From NCBI GenBank assembly GCA_002480935.1, contig DLDC01000218.1:3823-13051 (forward strand): a DNA stretch of 9,229 bases, read 5' to 3'. Source of the stretch: Prevotella sp. UBA7782 (GTDB lineage: Bacteria > Bacteroidota > Bacteroidia > Bacteroidales > Bacteroidaceae). Position numbers and translations under genes: made by a program. Shown here one piece after another: positions 1 to 8,002 of this stretch (positions are counted from its first letter, which is position 1; each line of letters opens with the position of its first letter). A model generated the notes under the pieces. That model had not been told where the DNA came from. It saw only the letters and a list, made by a program, of their open reading frames with translations, and did not search any database.

Positions 1-601
1 GCCTGATTTGCGGTATGAAATCAGCCGCACGCACGATGGGGCCGGCCACCAGTTGGGGGAAGAACGACACGTAGAAGGCATAGTCTAACAGGCTCTGCAC
101 GGGCTTTATCTTGCCCCGATAGACATCGATGGTATAGCTCAGGCTCTGGAAAGTGAAGAAGCTGATGCCCACAGGCAGGAATATATCCCATGGCTTGAAG
201 GGCTGATGAAAGAGCTGGGCGATGCTTCCGAAAATGAAATTGGTGTACTTGAAGTAGCCCAGCAAGCCCAAATCAACCACCAGACTGAGTGCCAGCCACA
301 GCCTTCGCGAGCGTTTGTCGGCGGCATCACGCTGCCAGCACTTACTTATCTGATTGGCTATGAGGTAGTCGCTGGCCGTTACGAAGGCCAGAAGGAGAAA
401 ATAAAACCCGCTGCTCTTGTAATAGAAATAATAAGAAAAGGCTGTGACAAACGCCAGACGTACTGTTGTGCGCCTGCCCAAGAGCATATATACGAAGCTG
501 AAAGCCACGAAAAGCACCAGAAAGAGCCCTGTGCTGAAGATGAGAGGCTCTGAGGGATGATAGGTAAGCTCGTTGATGATGTTATGCCAAATCTGCTCCA
601 T
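1..601 (-). CDS. MBOAT family O-acyltransferase (AlgI-like), C-terminus off the left edge
   Basis: This is the N-terminal 200 residues of a membrane-bound O-acyltransferase; the frame stays open to the window edge. Hydrophobic, probably membrane-spanning segments lie near residues 20-41, 47-60, 65-82, 101-116 and 139-155. The family signature is visible near residues 179-198: FFPQLVAGPI, then R191, F195 and PQ. In AlgI, DltB and PatA, proteins of this family move an acyl group, usually acetyl, across the inner membrane to a polysaccharide. The family's catalytic histidine lies further downstream and cannot be checked here; a full-length member would be about 470-500 residues. The ATG at 601 follows a purine-rich Shine-Dalgarno-like site and lies 15 bases after the stop of the SGNH gene, so the two are probably co-transcribed as an O-acetylation pair. 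The family is secure; the substrate is unknown. Confidence 0.9.
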   Translation of the reverse strand, partial: MEQIWHNIINELTYHPSEPLIFSTGLFLVLFVAFSFVYMLLGRRTTVRLAFVTAFSYYFYYKSSGFYFLLLAFVTASDYLIANQISKCWQRDAADKRSRRLWLALSLVVDLGLLGYFKYTNFIFGSIAQLFHQPFKPWDIFLPVGISFFTFQSLSYTIDVYRGKIKPVQSLLDYAFYVSFFPQLVAGPIVRAADFIPQIR

Positions 602-608
602 GATGATT

Positions 609-615
609 CTTCCTT
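609..615 (-). promoter_or_regulatory. Ribosome binding site for the MBOAT gene
   Basis: On the minus strand, AAGGAAG ends 7 bases before the ATG at 601, inside the 15-base gap after the SGNH gene. It is the clearest Shine-Dalgarno-like site in the window, where most starts lack one, and it supports this ATG as the true start. Confidence 0.5.
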
Positions 616-616
616 G

Positions 617-1993
617 TTATTCTTGCTTTTCGGCTTGCTTGCGCCGCTTATAGTTGTCGAGGCCGTCGAGGAACGAACGATAGAAATATCCGGCCAGGCG
701 ATGCCCGCCCTTGAAGTTGATGTGCGTATAATCGAGGTTGGCCTCGCCTTGGTTGACGAGTCTGAGCATACTGTCTTTGCCACCCATAGCCTTGAAGAGA
801 TTGAAGAAGGCCACGCCACATTCAGAGGCCATGACGTTCTGCTGAGCCGACAGAAGCTCTATTGAGGGCATGGTGTGTATGCCCCTTGCGGTGCGTGAGT
901 CGCGGTCGGCCACGCCCACAATGAGTATGGAGGCCTGCGGAAAGCAACGGCGCAGCTTGGCTATGCTCTTCTTCATCTTCTCGCAATAGGCCTTGCAGTA
1001 GGCCGCGTCTGACGTTTCGGCCACGGCATTCACGCCATAATGCAGCACGATGAGGTCGTAGGGGCGCAGGCGGGCGTAGGCTTTCAGAATGTTTTCGGGC
1101 ATGGTGGCGATGGATGTTCCGGGTATGCCGCGCATGCCAAGATTGTCTAATATCACGCCACGGGGCGACTCCAGGGCCACGCCGTGCATCACGGTGCCTC
1201 GTCCGAAGGCCGAGAAGGCATAAGAAACGGATGTCATGCGCCCGTCCGTCTCCACCATCTGCAGGTCGGCAGAGGGGCTGAGCCGCCTCACGGCAGGTGC
1301 CGAACCGTTCATGGCAACGACCACGCTCACGCCTTGCGGTGCTATGCAGAAGAGTCGTGCCACCTGCCACTGCGCGGTGTGAGGCCTGAACGAGGTAGCC
1401 TTATAGGCCACCTTGGCCCCGGCAGATGGCAGCGAGTAGCGCTGGTTGACGCTTTGCAGCGCGGTGCTGAAGGCTTGCCTGTTGAGCAAGTCATAGCCGG
1501 TTAGGCCCGCAACGCTCATATCTACCGTGGGACGGAAGGCGTTGGTGCCCTTCACGCAGTCGGTCCAGCCGAGGCCGTTGCCGCCAAAGCGGGCTTGCAG
1601 CATCTCGCGCAGGTCGGCCAGAAGGATGTCACCTTCAACAAAAGAATCGCCGAAGTAAGCGATGCGCACGGGTCGGTTGAGCGACGACACGTTGGCGAGC
1701 ATGTCGTAGAAGTGGCTCATGCCGCCGTCGCGACCGTCAGAATAGTCGTCGATGGGCACTACTCCTTTGGCGTGCCTCTCATGAAAATGAGGAATGGAAG
1801 TGAGGTGACTGATGGGCTTGGGGGCCGGCAATACGTCGGGAAGATCAGCCTGCGACGTGCTGCCTATGTCAGACAGGATGTCTACGCTGCGCAGTTGCGT
1901 ACCCATAACGGTGATGGTGGGCAGATGATGCATAAACAGCAATATGGTAAGAACAATGCCTCCCAAAGCGAAAACCTTAGCCAACGAATTCAT
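617..1993 (-). CDS. SGNH/GDSL-fold hydrolase or acetyltransferase partner of MBOAT, membrane-anchored
   Basis: A 458-residue protein with one hydrophobic N-terminal segment (about residues 6-22), probably an uncleaved anchor that places the rest in the periplasm. Three SGNH blocks are visible: GDSF at 115-118 with the nucleophile Ser117, GVN at 320-322 with the oxyanion Asn322, and DYTH at 421-424 with Asp421 and His424 completing the catalytic triad. The middle part, roughly 195-280, is probably a beta-rich insertion and looks unlike a minimal GDSL esterase. SGNH proteins paired with MBOATs (AlgJ/AlgX, PatB) pass or remove acetyl groups on extracellular polysaccharide or peptidoglycan, and the MBOAT gene follows here after 15 bases. 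It has its own promoter upstream. The fold and catalytic residues are clear. Whether it acts as a transferase or an esterase, and on what substrate, cannot be read from the sequence. Confidence 0.88.
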   Translation of the reverse strand: MNSLAKVFALGGIVLTILLFMHHLPTITVMGTQLRSVDILSDIGSTSQADLPDVLPAPKPISHLTSIPHFHERHAKGVVPIDDYSDGRDGGMSHFYDMLANVSSLNRPVRIAYFGDSFVEGDILLADLREMLQARFGGNGLGWTDCVKGTNAFRPTVDMSVAGLTGYDLLNRQAFSTALQSVNQRYSLPSAGAKVAYKATSFRPHTAQWQVARLFCIAPQGVSVVVAMNGSAPAVRRLSPSADLQMVETDGRMTSVSYAFSAFGRGTVMHGVALESPRGVILDNLGMRGIPGTSIATMPENILKAYARLRPYDLIVLHYGVNAVAETSDAAYCKAYCEKMKKSIAKLRRCFPQASILIVGVADRDSRTARGIHTMPSIELLSAQQNVMASECGVAFFNLFKAMGGKDSMLRLVNQGEANLDYTHINFKGGHRLAGYFYRSFLDGLDNYKRRKQAEKQE

Positions 1994-2036
1994 CTAAGAA
2001 CTATAAAAAATGTTTGTACAGGCTTATAAAATCGTG

Positions 2037-2068
2037 CAAATATAGTTATTTTACTCGAAACAAGCAAC
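2037..2068 (-). promoter_or_regulatory. Bacteroidetes-type promoter for the SGNH-MBOAT unit
   Basis: On the minus strand a perfect TAnnTTTG -7 box (TATATTTG, 2037-2044) sits about 43 bases before the SGNH start codon. A GTTG at 2065-2068 lies 20 bases upstream, close to the usual spacing of the -33 TTTG element; a CTTG at 2061-2064 is a poorer-spaced alternative. The 127 bases between the DUF4230 stop and the SGNH start hold this promoter and a short AT-rich leader. I saw no convincing terminator hairpin there. Confidence 0.6.
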
Positions 2069-2120
2069 AGTTAGCCTTGAAATATCATCCAACAGGGCTG
2101 GCTATCACGGCTCTGAGGCC

Positions 2121-2699
2121 TCATGGGCGAAAGGTCACCGTGATGGTGTTGAAGCCCATGGCCTGTATGAGACGTGTGAGTTGCTGCCGCGCATTGTCTT
2201 CGGCTTGCTGCTTATTGGCCCTTGTGAGGCATCTTTGCAGCATCTGCCGGCGGGCCCGTTGTGCCATGGCGGCACGGTCGGCATCGGTCCAATGCCCTAC
2301 CTCAATAAAGGGCTTAGACAGCGCCTCGTCTATAAAGGCGGAGTCGAGCAGCTCGATGGCGGGGAAGACAGCCGTTGCCGTGTCGCCCCGGGCGTGCAGC
2401 CAGTGGTCGGAAAGCTTGCGCATGTCGATGCCCAAGCGCAATGTGCCGTAATAAATGCGGGCCAACCGCCTGTCGCGAAACATGCCGCTGGCTGACGTGT
2501 CTACGAGTTCCTCATCGTGAACCGAGAGAAACTCCCACTGGCCGATGTTCTTGATAGAGGTTATTTGTTGCGGGGTGACGTCTATCTTATTGCTTTGGGT
2601 CACCTCCATGTGATTGGAATTGATAATCCATCTTATGCCCACGATGCCCACAACCACGAGCAACAGCAGGAAGATGACGTTGAGTTCTATTCGTTTCAT
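2121..2699 (-). CDS. DUF4230 family protein, membrane-anchored
   Basis: A 192-residue protein that I recognise as DUF4230, a family of unknown function found widely in Bacteroidetes. It has a single hydrophobic N-terminal segment at about residues 7-26, followed by a soluble domain that is probably periplasmic. The family-like core includes IKNIGQWEFLSV (49-60), DEELVD (62-67) and RIYYGTLRLGID (81-92). The C-terminal third, about 140-180, is rich in Ala, Arg and Gln and looks helical. It starts 12 bases after the response regulator stop, so it is probably the last gene of that transcription unit. No catalytic motif is apparent. The length is normal for the family, and no function should be assigned. 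Confidence 0.85.
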   Translation of the reverse strand: MKRIELNVIFLLLLVVVGIVGIRWIINSNHMEVTQSNKIDVTPQQITSIKNIGQWEFLSVHDEELVDTSASGMFRDRRLARIYYGTLRLGIDMRKLSDHWLHARGDTATAVFPAIELLDSAFIDEALSKPFIEVGHWTDADRAAMAQRARRQMLQRCLTRANKQQAEDNARQQLTRLIQAMGFNTITVTFRP

Positions 2700-2711
2700 A
2701 CGGTTATTTCA

Positions 2712-3359
2712 TCAGATGTAATACTCGGCGGCGTCTACCAGACCGGCCCTGAAGGCATAGCGCGTGGCCTCATGCACGTTGTTGACGCCCAGTTTTCGGA
2801 AGATGTTCTTGCGGTGTGTGTTGACTGTGTGGAAGCTCGACATGCGCTTTTCGGCTATCTCGCGCGTGGTGAGTCCAAGGGCTATATCCTTGAGTATCTC
2901 TGTTTCGGTCTTGGTGAGCCGCACCTCGTCTTCGGCCACATGCTGAGGGGCGAGGAGCATCTCGGTCATGTGCTGGCAGATGTAACGCTTGCCGCGCATG
3001 GCAAAGTCTATGCACTCGCGTATCTCGGTGGCGGGAGAGTCTTTGAGAAGAATGCTTGTCAAGGAGCTCCCCCCGGTTACTCGCCTGACGAAATCAACGC
3101 TCAGATCGTCACTGAAGAGTATGAGCGGTGCCTCGCCAAAGCGCTGGCCGAACACCAAGAGGTCGGCTTCGTCGTTGAAGTTGAACAAGGTATAGTCTAA
3201 GACAACAATGGAGTGAGGATGCTCTTTGAGCTGATAAGCCAGCTCTATCTTGTCGGTTGCCACGCTGCACGTGACGTCCTTGAGCTTTTGCAACACATAA
3301 AACAGCCCGAAGCGGGTGATGTCTTGATTGTCTGCCAAAATAATATTCGTGATCTGCAT
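2712..3359 (-). CDS. NarL/LuxR-type response regulator
   Basis: A 215-residue two-domain regulator. Residues 1-125 form a receiver domain: Asp10 starts the acidic pocket, Asp55 (in VVLDYT) is the phosphoacceptor, Ser83 is the switch hydroxyl, and Lys106 (LLKDSP) is the conserved lysine. The second acidic position is Asn11 rather than Asp or Glu, which is a mild departure. Residues 147-207 form a LuxR/GerE helix-turn-helix: LTKTETEIL, then GLTTREIA, then the recognition segment with HTVNTHRKNIFRKLGV. No sensor kinase gene is in the window, so its partner is unknown. The gene lies 20 bases after the DUF5686 gene and 12 bases before the DUF4230 gene, and both spacings suggest co-transcription. 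It may regulate this envelope and inositol-lipid operon, but that is inference. Confidence 0.93.
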   Translation of the reverse strand: MQITNIILADNQDITRFGLFYVLQKLKDVTCSVATDKIELAYQLKEHPHSIVVLDYTLFNFNDEADLLVFGQRFGEAPLILFSDDLSVDFVRRVTGGSSLTSILLKDSPATEIRECIDFAMRGKRYICQHMTEMLLAPQHVAEDEVRLTKTETEILKDIALGLTTREIAEKRMSSFHTVNTHRKNIFRKLGVNNVHEATRYAFRAGLVDAAEYYI

Positions 3360-3379
3360 GATGAAAAGAGATTTCTAAC

Positions 3380-5950
3380 TTAAAACACCAGATTGAACCC
3401 TAAGCGTATGCCGCCCTTCTTAACACCGGGATAGTCTGTGTAGGTGAGGCGCCTCACATAGTCTATCTCCAGACACTTTAGGATGTTGTGAATGCCTACC
3501 ACGGCCTCGAGATAGGGGTCGCTGGTCATGAGTCTTGTGGCGGCAGGAAACTGAAAGAGCGTCGCGTCGGCGCGGTTGCGCTCCAAGAAGGGGTTGTTCT
3601 TGTCGGTCAGGGTGCCCCACATGCCCTTAAAGGCGATATACTCACGCCACTTGAGCCGCTTGAGCAGGGGCACGCGGTTGAAAATTTTGCCTGTCAGGTC
3701 CCACGCAAGATTGAATTGCGCGTATCTGTCATTGAGGAATTCCATGTTCTCCATCATATTGAACGAGCCCTGATGCTCGAAGTAGGAGGTGTTGACAGGG
3801 GGCATGATGAGCAGCACATAGGGCACCTTGTTCCACTGCGCGCCTGCCATGGCCCGCACGTCTATATGTCCCCAGCTGCCCAGCCAGAGCCGCTTATAGG
3901 CTGAGACGTCGGTTTGGTTATACCTGTATTGTCCGCCCAGCACGCCGCTCAGGCCCATAGCGTGCTGCAAGGTGAACTGCGGCGCGTCGAGATTGACCTC
4001 TATGCGGTTCTGCTTAGAGTTGATATAGGTTTGTCCGGGGCGATAGTCGAAGCCCAAGAGCAGCTCGGTGGTGCGCACATAGGGCACGGCCGCGCCTCCC
4101 GCCTCAGGCAGATGGTTGAACGCCAATGTGCCCGCGGGCTCCTGACGCTCGGCCTTCAGCGACAGCTCTGTGGCCAGTCCGCCCTCTGTCTCCCACTTGA
4201 AGTCGAGCATCTGACGGTTATAGAAGAACATCTCCTCCACCTTTGAGGGGCGGAAGGTCATGAAGATATTGTCTTTGTTGTGCTTGAGATACTTGTCAGA
4301 CCACGACATAACGTCTCGCGTAGTCTCGAAGGAGAGGGTGCGTATGGGGAACTCTATGGGCTGGTATTCGGGCTTATTAAACGAATAGGTGAACTTTGTG
4401 TCGTAATAATGCCGGTGTGAGTCGGTGCCATAGGCATAATATCCCTCCCAAAAGAAGTGTGGATTGAGCTTTGCCGTGGTGCGTGCCGAGAGTCGCAGAC
4501 GCAGACCGTCTACATAGTTCTTGGATATTAAAGTGTTGACAGGTCCCAGGTCTATCTTGCTGGGATTGCGTGGGCTGCCTGTCTCGATGAAGTTTTCTAT
4601 GAGGGCCTTTGCGCCAAACATGATCAACTTGAAGTGTGGCGTGCTATACAGGTTGCGCACAAACGTGTTCATGCCGGCCTCGCCTTTGGAGAGCTGCACC
4701 TTGCGATTGCGCTGCCAGAAGGCCTCATCCTGCATCTTGGCGTTGGGCAGATAGCGCGTCTCGGCCTTGCCACGGAACTCCTTGTCGGGTATCTCGCCGA
4801 AGGAGTAATCGCTCATTTGCGTCTGCCGGATGACCACAGCCTTAGATAACCGGTCGGTAAGCTCAAGCTCGGCTATCATGTTGTCGGTGGTGAGCACCCA
4901 CTCGCCGTTGTCCAACCGTGAGTATTCCTGCTCCAGACGCATGGCATCCACAAAGTTAACGCCCGTGTTGGAGGGCAGCTGCATGTCGCATTTCTTGACG
5001 TGCAGTGTGCTGTCGGCCAGCACATAGAGCTCACCGCGGAAGCCAAAGTCTTGCTGATTGGCCGGTATGAACTGCAGGCGTATGCACCTGTCGTGGTCTA
5101 CATAGACGGTGTCGTCGATGTAGAAATGATAGAACGATATGGCTGTTGAGCCTATAGGACTGGGAAATCGTTTTTGCAGAAGGTTGATTTGATCGTCGTA
5201 TAAGTCTATATCCTTGAACAAATCTTTTACCATCGTGTTGAAAGCCTGGCCTGTCTGTATGAGCTTGCTCACGCCTTGGGTGCTCTGTCCCAGCACGATG
5301 TCTTTCTCATCGCGCGGGTTGCGACGGTAGATGTGCCTTGTGGCGGTTTCGTCTACCGACACGGGCAGGATGAGCTTACGGGTGAACGGGCAGGTGTCTA
5401 TCTGGTTTCTGAGCCATGGATAGTTGCTGAACAGCCCGCTCTGAAGGTCGTTTGGCGTGATGTCGTTCACGGCTGTGGTGACCTTCTGGTACTTGTGATA
5501 TTGATAGAAGGGATTGTTGGAGAGGTCGGTGCGCTTCTTTGCCGCTATGACACGGCGCATAAGCTCTACGGCGGGGTTGTTCTTTCTCGAGTAGCCGCGC
5601 TTGCGCTTGGCTCTGACAACCACCTCCTCCAGCCTCTGGGCATCGGGTACAAGCACCACACTAATGTCTTGGGGGGTATTCTTATTGATGTAAACGCGCC
5701 GTCTTTTATACCCCACGGCGCTCACGGTGAGGGTTTCGCCCTCTCGGCGAAGGATGTTGAATTGGCCCGAAAGGTCGGCCGAGCAGCTGATGCCCGTGCC
5801 CTTATACGAGGCGCTGGCATAGGGTATGGGCTGTCCTGTCTGCACGTCAACCACCTTGCCTTGCAGGTTTTGGGCATTGGCAACGCAGGCCAATGCCCAA
5901 AAAAGAATGATATTGAATAGCTTATTAATCAATTTCCTCATCAGCTTCAT
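3380..5950 (-). CDS. DUF5686 outer-membrane protein with carboxypeptidase-regulatory-like domain
   Basis: From the ATG at 5950 this is an 856-residue protein. Residues 1-26 are a signal peptide: a basic start, a hydrophobic core, and probable cleavage after VANA. Residues about 28-105 resemble the carboxypeptidase D regulatory-like domain (LQGKVVD, then GQPIPYASA, with LEEVVVRAK just after it). The rest matches DUF5686, starting with RKNNPAVELMRRVIAAKK, and has the alternating pattern of an outer-membrane beta-barrel. It ends in Phe (GFNLVF), the usual terminal signal for barrel insertion. In-frame ATGs also exist at 5974 and 5941. The first would give an overlong n-region and a 50-base overlap with the MIPS gene; 5950 or 5941 fits the signal peptide better, and all overlap the MIPS stop. 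The function is unknown; surface-lipid or polysaccharide handling is possible but not shown. Confidence 0.88.
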   Translation of the reverse strand: MKLMRKLINKLFNIILFWALACVANAQNLQGKVVDVQTGQPIPYASASYKGTGISCSADLSGQFNILRREGETLTVSAVGYKRRRVYINKNTPQDISVVLVPDAQRLEEVVVRAKRKRGYSRKNNPAVELMRRVIAAKKRTDLSNNPFYQYHKYQKVTTAVNDITPNDLQSGLFSNYPWLRNQIDTCPFTRKLILPVSVDETATRHIYRRNPRDEKDIVLGQSTQGVSKLIQTGQAFNTMVKDLFKDIDLYDDQINLLQKRFPSPIGSTAISFYHFYIDDTVYVDHDRCIRLQFIPANQQDFGFRGELYVLADSTLHVKKCDMQLPSNTGVNFVDAMRLEQEYSRLDNGEWVLTTDNMIAELELTDRLSKAVVIRQTQMSDYSFGEIPDKEFRGKAETRYLPNAKMQDEAFWQRNRKVQLSKGEAGMNTFVRNLYSTPHFKLIMFGAKALIENFIETGSPRNPSKIDLGPVNTLISKNYVDGLRLRLSARTTAKLNPHFFWEGYYAYGTDSHRHYYDTKFTYSFNKPEYQPIEFPIRTLSFETTRDVMSWSDKYLKHNKDNIFMTFRPSKVEEMFFYNRQMLDFKWETEGGLATELSLKAERQEPAGTLAFNHLPEAGGAAVPYVRTTELLLGFDYRPGQTYINSKQNRIEVNLDAPQFTLQHAMGLSGVLGGQYRYNQTDVSAYKRLWLGSWGHIDVRAMAGAQWNKVPYVLLIMPPVNTSYFEHQGSFNMMENMEFLNDRYAQFNLAWDLTGKIFNRVPLLKRLKWREYIAFKGMWGTLTDKNNPFLERNRADATLFQFPAATRLMTSDPYLEAVVGIHNILKCLEIDYVRRLTYTDYPGVKKGGIRLGFNLVF

Positions 5951-7232
5951 AGCCACCCATCTCTCTGATGGCATTCTTCAGCATAGTGTACTGCTCGAAG
6001 AGGTTATTCACAGCCTGCTCGCCCTTGGTGTAATCGTGCATAGGACTCTTGAGGAAGAAGCTCAGGAAGCGCTGCGTTCCGTAGCGTCCGGCGCGTGCGG
6101 CAAGGTCGATGAGCAGAGTAAGATCCAGCAGCAACGGGGCTGCGAGTATGGAGTCGCGGCACAGGAAGTTAATCTTTATCTGCATGGGATAGCCCATCCA
6201 GCCGAAGATGTCGAGGTTGTCCCAACCCTCTTTATTATCGTTGCGCGGAGGATAATAGTTGATGCGCACCTTATGATAGATGTTTCCGTAGAGGTCAGGC
6301 TGGTCGTCCTTGCGCAGGATAGTCTCAAGAGTAGACAGCTTGCTCACCTCTTTGGTGTGGAAGTTGGCAGGTTCGTCGAGCACCAAGCCGTCGCGGTTGC
6401 CCAGTATGTTGGTAGAGAACCATCCGCTCAAGCCCAGGTTTCGCACCTTGAGGATGGGCGCGAAGCCGCTCTTCACGAGAGTCTGTCCGGTCTTGAAGTC
6501 CTTGCCTGCTATAGGCATCTTCACCTTCTCGGCCAGCTCCCACATGGCCGGTATGTCTACAGTGGTGCAGGGTGCGCCCATCACAAAGGGTGCTCCCTCG
6601 GTCAGGGCAGCATAGGCATAGCACATAGAGGGTGCTATATGCTCGCGGTCGTCGTCTTTCATGGCCTGCTCCAAAGCGGCCAGCGTGCCATGATACTGCT
6701 CGTTATAAGGAACGTAAATCTCAGTAGAGGCAGCCCAGATAACCACGATGCGGGCGCAGTTGTTGGCTTTCTTGAAGTTCTGTATGTCCTTCTTCAGCTC
6801 CAGCACCATGTCCCAGCGCGTCTTGCAGTCCTTCACATTGTCGCCGTCCAGGCGCTTGGCGTAGTTCTTGTCAAAGGCTGCTTTCATCGGAACAATCTTC
6901 TCCAGCTCATCACGAACGGGGTCTATGTCTTTCTGCTTGAGCACTTCGGCATACACAGCGGCCTGATAGGCATTCTGAGGATACACATCCCATGTGCCGA
7001 AAACGATGTCATCGAGCTTTGCCAAGGGCACTATGTCGGCGTAATGCAGGTATTTTTTGTCGGCTCCCTTGCCTACGCGTATCTTGTCATACTGCGTAGC
7101 AGAGCCTATAGGCTTGGCAAGTCCCTTGCGAGCCATTAATACTCCTGTCATGAAAGTAGTGGAAACGGCACCGCAACCAACTACCAGAATGCCCAGCTTA
7201 CCATCTGCTGGCTTTACGTTTGTTTGTTTCAT
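5925..7232 (-). CDS. ino1: Inositol-3-phosphate synthase (myo-inositol-1-phosphate synthase)
   Basis: A 435-residue enzyme of the NAD-dependent MIPS family, which isomerises glucose-6-phosphate to inositol-3-phosphate in the cytoplasm. The Rossmann NAD-binding start is LGILVVGCGAVSTT (13-26). The family's active-site motif GKDFKTGQT is at 243-251, with the lysines 244 and 247. Other MIPS-like segments are SGWFSTNILGNRDG (269-282) and CRDSILAAPLLLDL (358-371). The length is close to short prokaryotic MIPS and below the eukaryotic enzymes of over 500 residues. The start ATG at 7232 lies in an A-rich stretch with no clear ribosome site. A 53-base gap separates it from the upstream phosphatase gene, with no good promoter seen in it, so it is probably read from the same transcript. 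Its product would feed the neighbouring CDP-alcohol transferase. Confidence 0.95.
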   Translation of the reverse strand: MKQTNVKPADGKLGILVVGCGAVSTTFMTGVLMARKGLAKPIGSATQYDKIRVGKGADKKYLHYADIVPLAKLDDIVFGTWDVYPQNAYQAAVYAEVLKQKDIDPVRDELEKIVPMKAAFDKNYAKRLDGDNVKDCKTRWDMVLELKKDIQNFKKANNCARIVVIWAASTEIYVPYNEQYHGTLAALEQAMKDDDREHIAPSMCYAYAALTEGAPFVMGAPCTTVDIPAMWELAEKVKMPIAGKDFKTGQTLVKSGFAPILKVRNLGLSGWFSTNILGNRDGLVLDEPANFHTKEVSKLSTLETILRKDDQPDLYGNIYHKVRINYYPPRNDNKEGWDNLDIFGWMGYPMQIKINFLCRDSILAAPLLLDLTLLIDLAARAGRYGTQRFLSFFLKSPMHDYTKGEQAVNNLFEQYTMLKNAIREMGGYEADEEID

Positions 7233-7285
7233 GTCTATTATTTTATTAATTTGTTAAGGTAAAACACTTCGTATACAACGTTTCA

Positions 7286-8002
7286 TCACAATAAATATTG
7301 TTTGGCAAGTATGTTCAAATCATTCACAATGATGTCCGCTTCGTCACATCTGTCGGGCGTTTCGGTCCACCCTTCGCCCCTGAGCCATGCCGTGTGGCAG
7401 CCCAGCCGGTGGGCCGGAAGAATGTCGTTTTTGATGCTGTCGCCCACCACCAGCACCTCATCGGGCTGCCTGTTCAGAGCCTTCAGCCCCAGCTCAAAGA
7501 TGCGCTCGTCGGGCTTTCTGATGCCTACCTCAGCCGATTCTATCACGCCATCCACCAGGTTGAGAAGTCTGAACTCATGGAGCACGGTGCGCAGGTTGCC
7601 GTAGAAGTTGCTCACTATCACCATATTGTAATGTCCGCGCAGCATACTGAGCACCTCTCTGCTATGTTCTGTCACGCCGCACACGTCATGATAAACGCCC
7701 TGAAGCATGTCGGCCAGGCGCTGCTGCCTCTGAGCCGCGGTCTCACTGAGCCCGCCTTGCTGCTCAAGGAAGTCAAGCTCAAGACCTAGCTTCACCCTCA
7801 ATGTTTCATGAAAGGTATCGGCGGGCTTAATGAGGGCATGACTGCCGAGGTATCTCTCCGCATAGACATAAGCCTCACGAAAAGCGTCCTCGCTCACCGG
7901 AACGTTCATTCTTTGGTAAGCATGCCACAGCACTTTGCCCCAATGGCATCCGACCGTGTCGAGCGTACCGCCATAATCAAAGATGAGTGCCTTTATCTTC
8001 AT
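7286..8002 (-). CDS. HAD-family hydrolase, candidate inositol-phosphate or PIP phosphatase
   Basis: A 238-residue haloacid dehalogenase-type hydrolase with a helical cap after motif I (about residues 16-105). Motif I is DYGGTLD, with the nucleophile Asp9. Motif II is Ser131 in VIVSN, motif III is Lys163 in IRKPD, and motif IV is GDSIKND (187-193). Position 11, normally the second Asp of DxDxT and the general acid, is Gly, as in some HAD relatives such as YihX-type enzymes. Its start overlaps the CDP-alcohol transferase gene by 26 bases, which points to coupled translation and related work. By context it could dephosphorylate inositol phosphate before headgroup transfer, or phosphatidylinositol phosphate afterwards. 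It is soluble, with no signal peptide, so a membrane-lipid substrate would have to be reached from the cytoplasmic face. The family is sure; the substrate is inferred. Confidence 0.9.
   Translation of the reverse strand: MKIKALIFDYGGTLDTVGCHWGKVLWHAYQRMNVPVSEDAFREAYVYAERYLGSHALIKPADTFHETLRVKLGLELDFLEQQGGLSETAAQRQQRLADMLQGVYHDVCGVTEHSREVLSMLRGHYNMVIVSNFYGNLRTVLHEFRLLNLVDGVIESAEVGIRKPDERIFELGLKALNRQPDEVLVVGDSIKNDILPAHRLGCHTAWLRGEGWTETPDRCDEADIIVNDLNILAKQYLL

Noticed and set aside
822..1370. Minus-strand 182-codon open frame inside the SGNH gene
   Set aside because: It is a shifted frame of the SGNH gene and rich in Arg and His, typical of an out-of-frame translation. The three SGNH blocks lie in the other frame.
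2114..2123. Palindrome TGAGGCCTCA at the DUF4230 stop as a possible terminator
   Set aside because: A 10-base palindrome with no loop and no following U-tract does not make a credible intrinsic terminator.
2517..3200. Plus-strand open frame (227 codons) opposite the regulator and DUF4230 genes
   Set aside because: It crosses two well-supported minus-strand genes and has no recognisable domain or start signal.
5826..7139. Long plus-strand open frame (437 codons) opposite the MIPS gene
   Set aside because: It is antisense to a clear MIPS with all family motifs, its translation resembles no known family, and it has no promoter or ribosome site. Long antisense frames are expected from the codon bias of the real gene.
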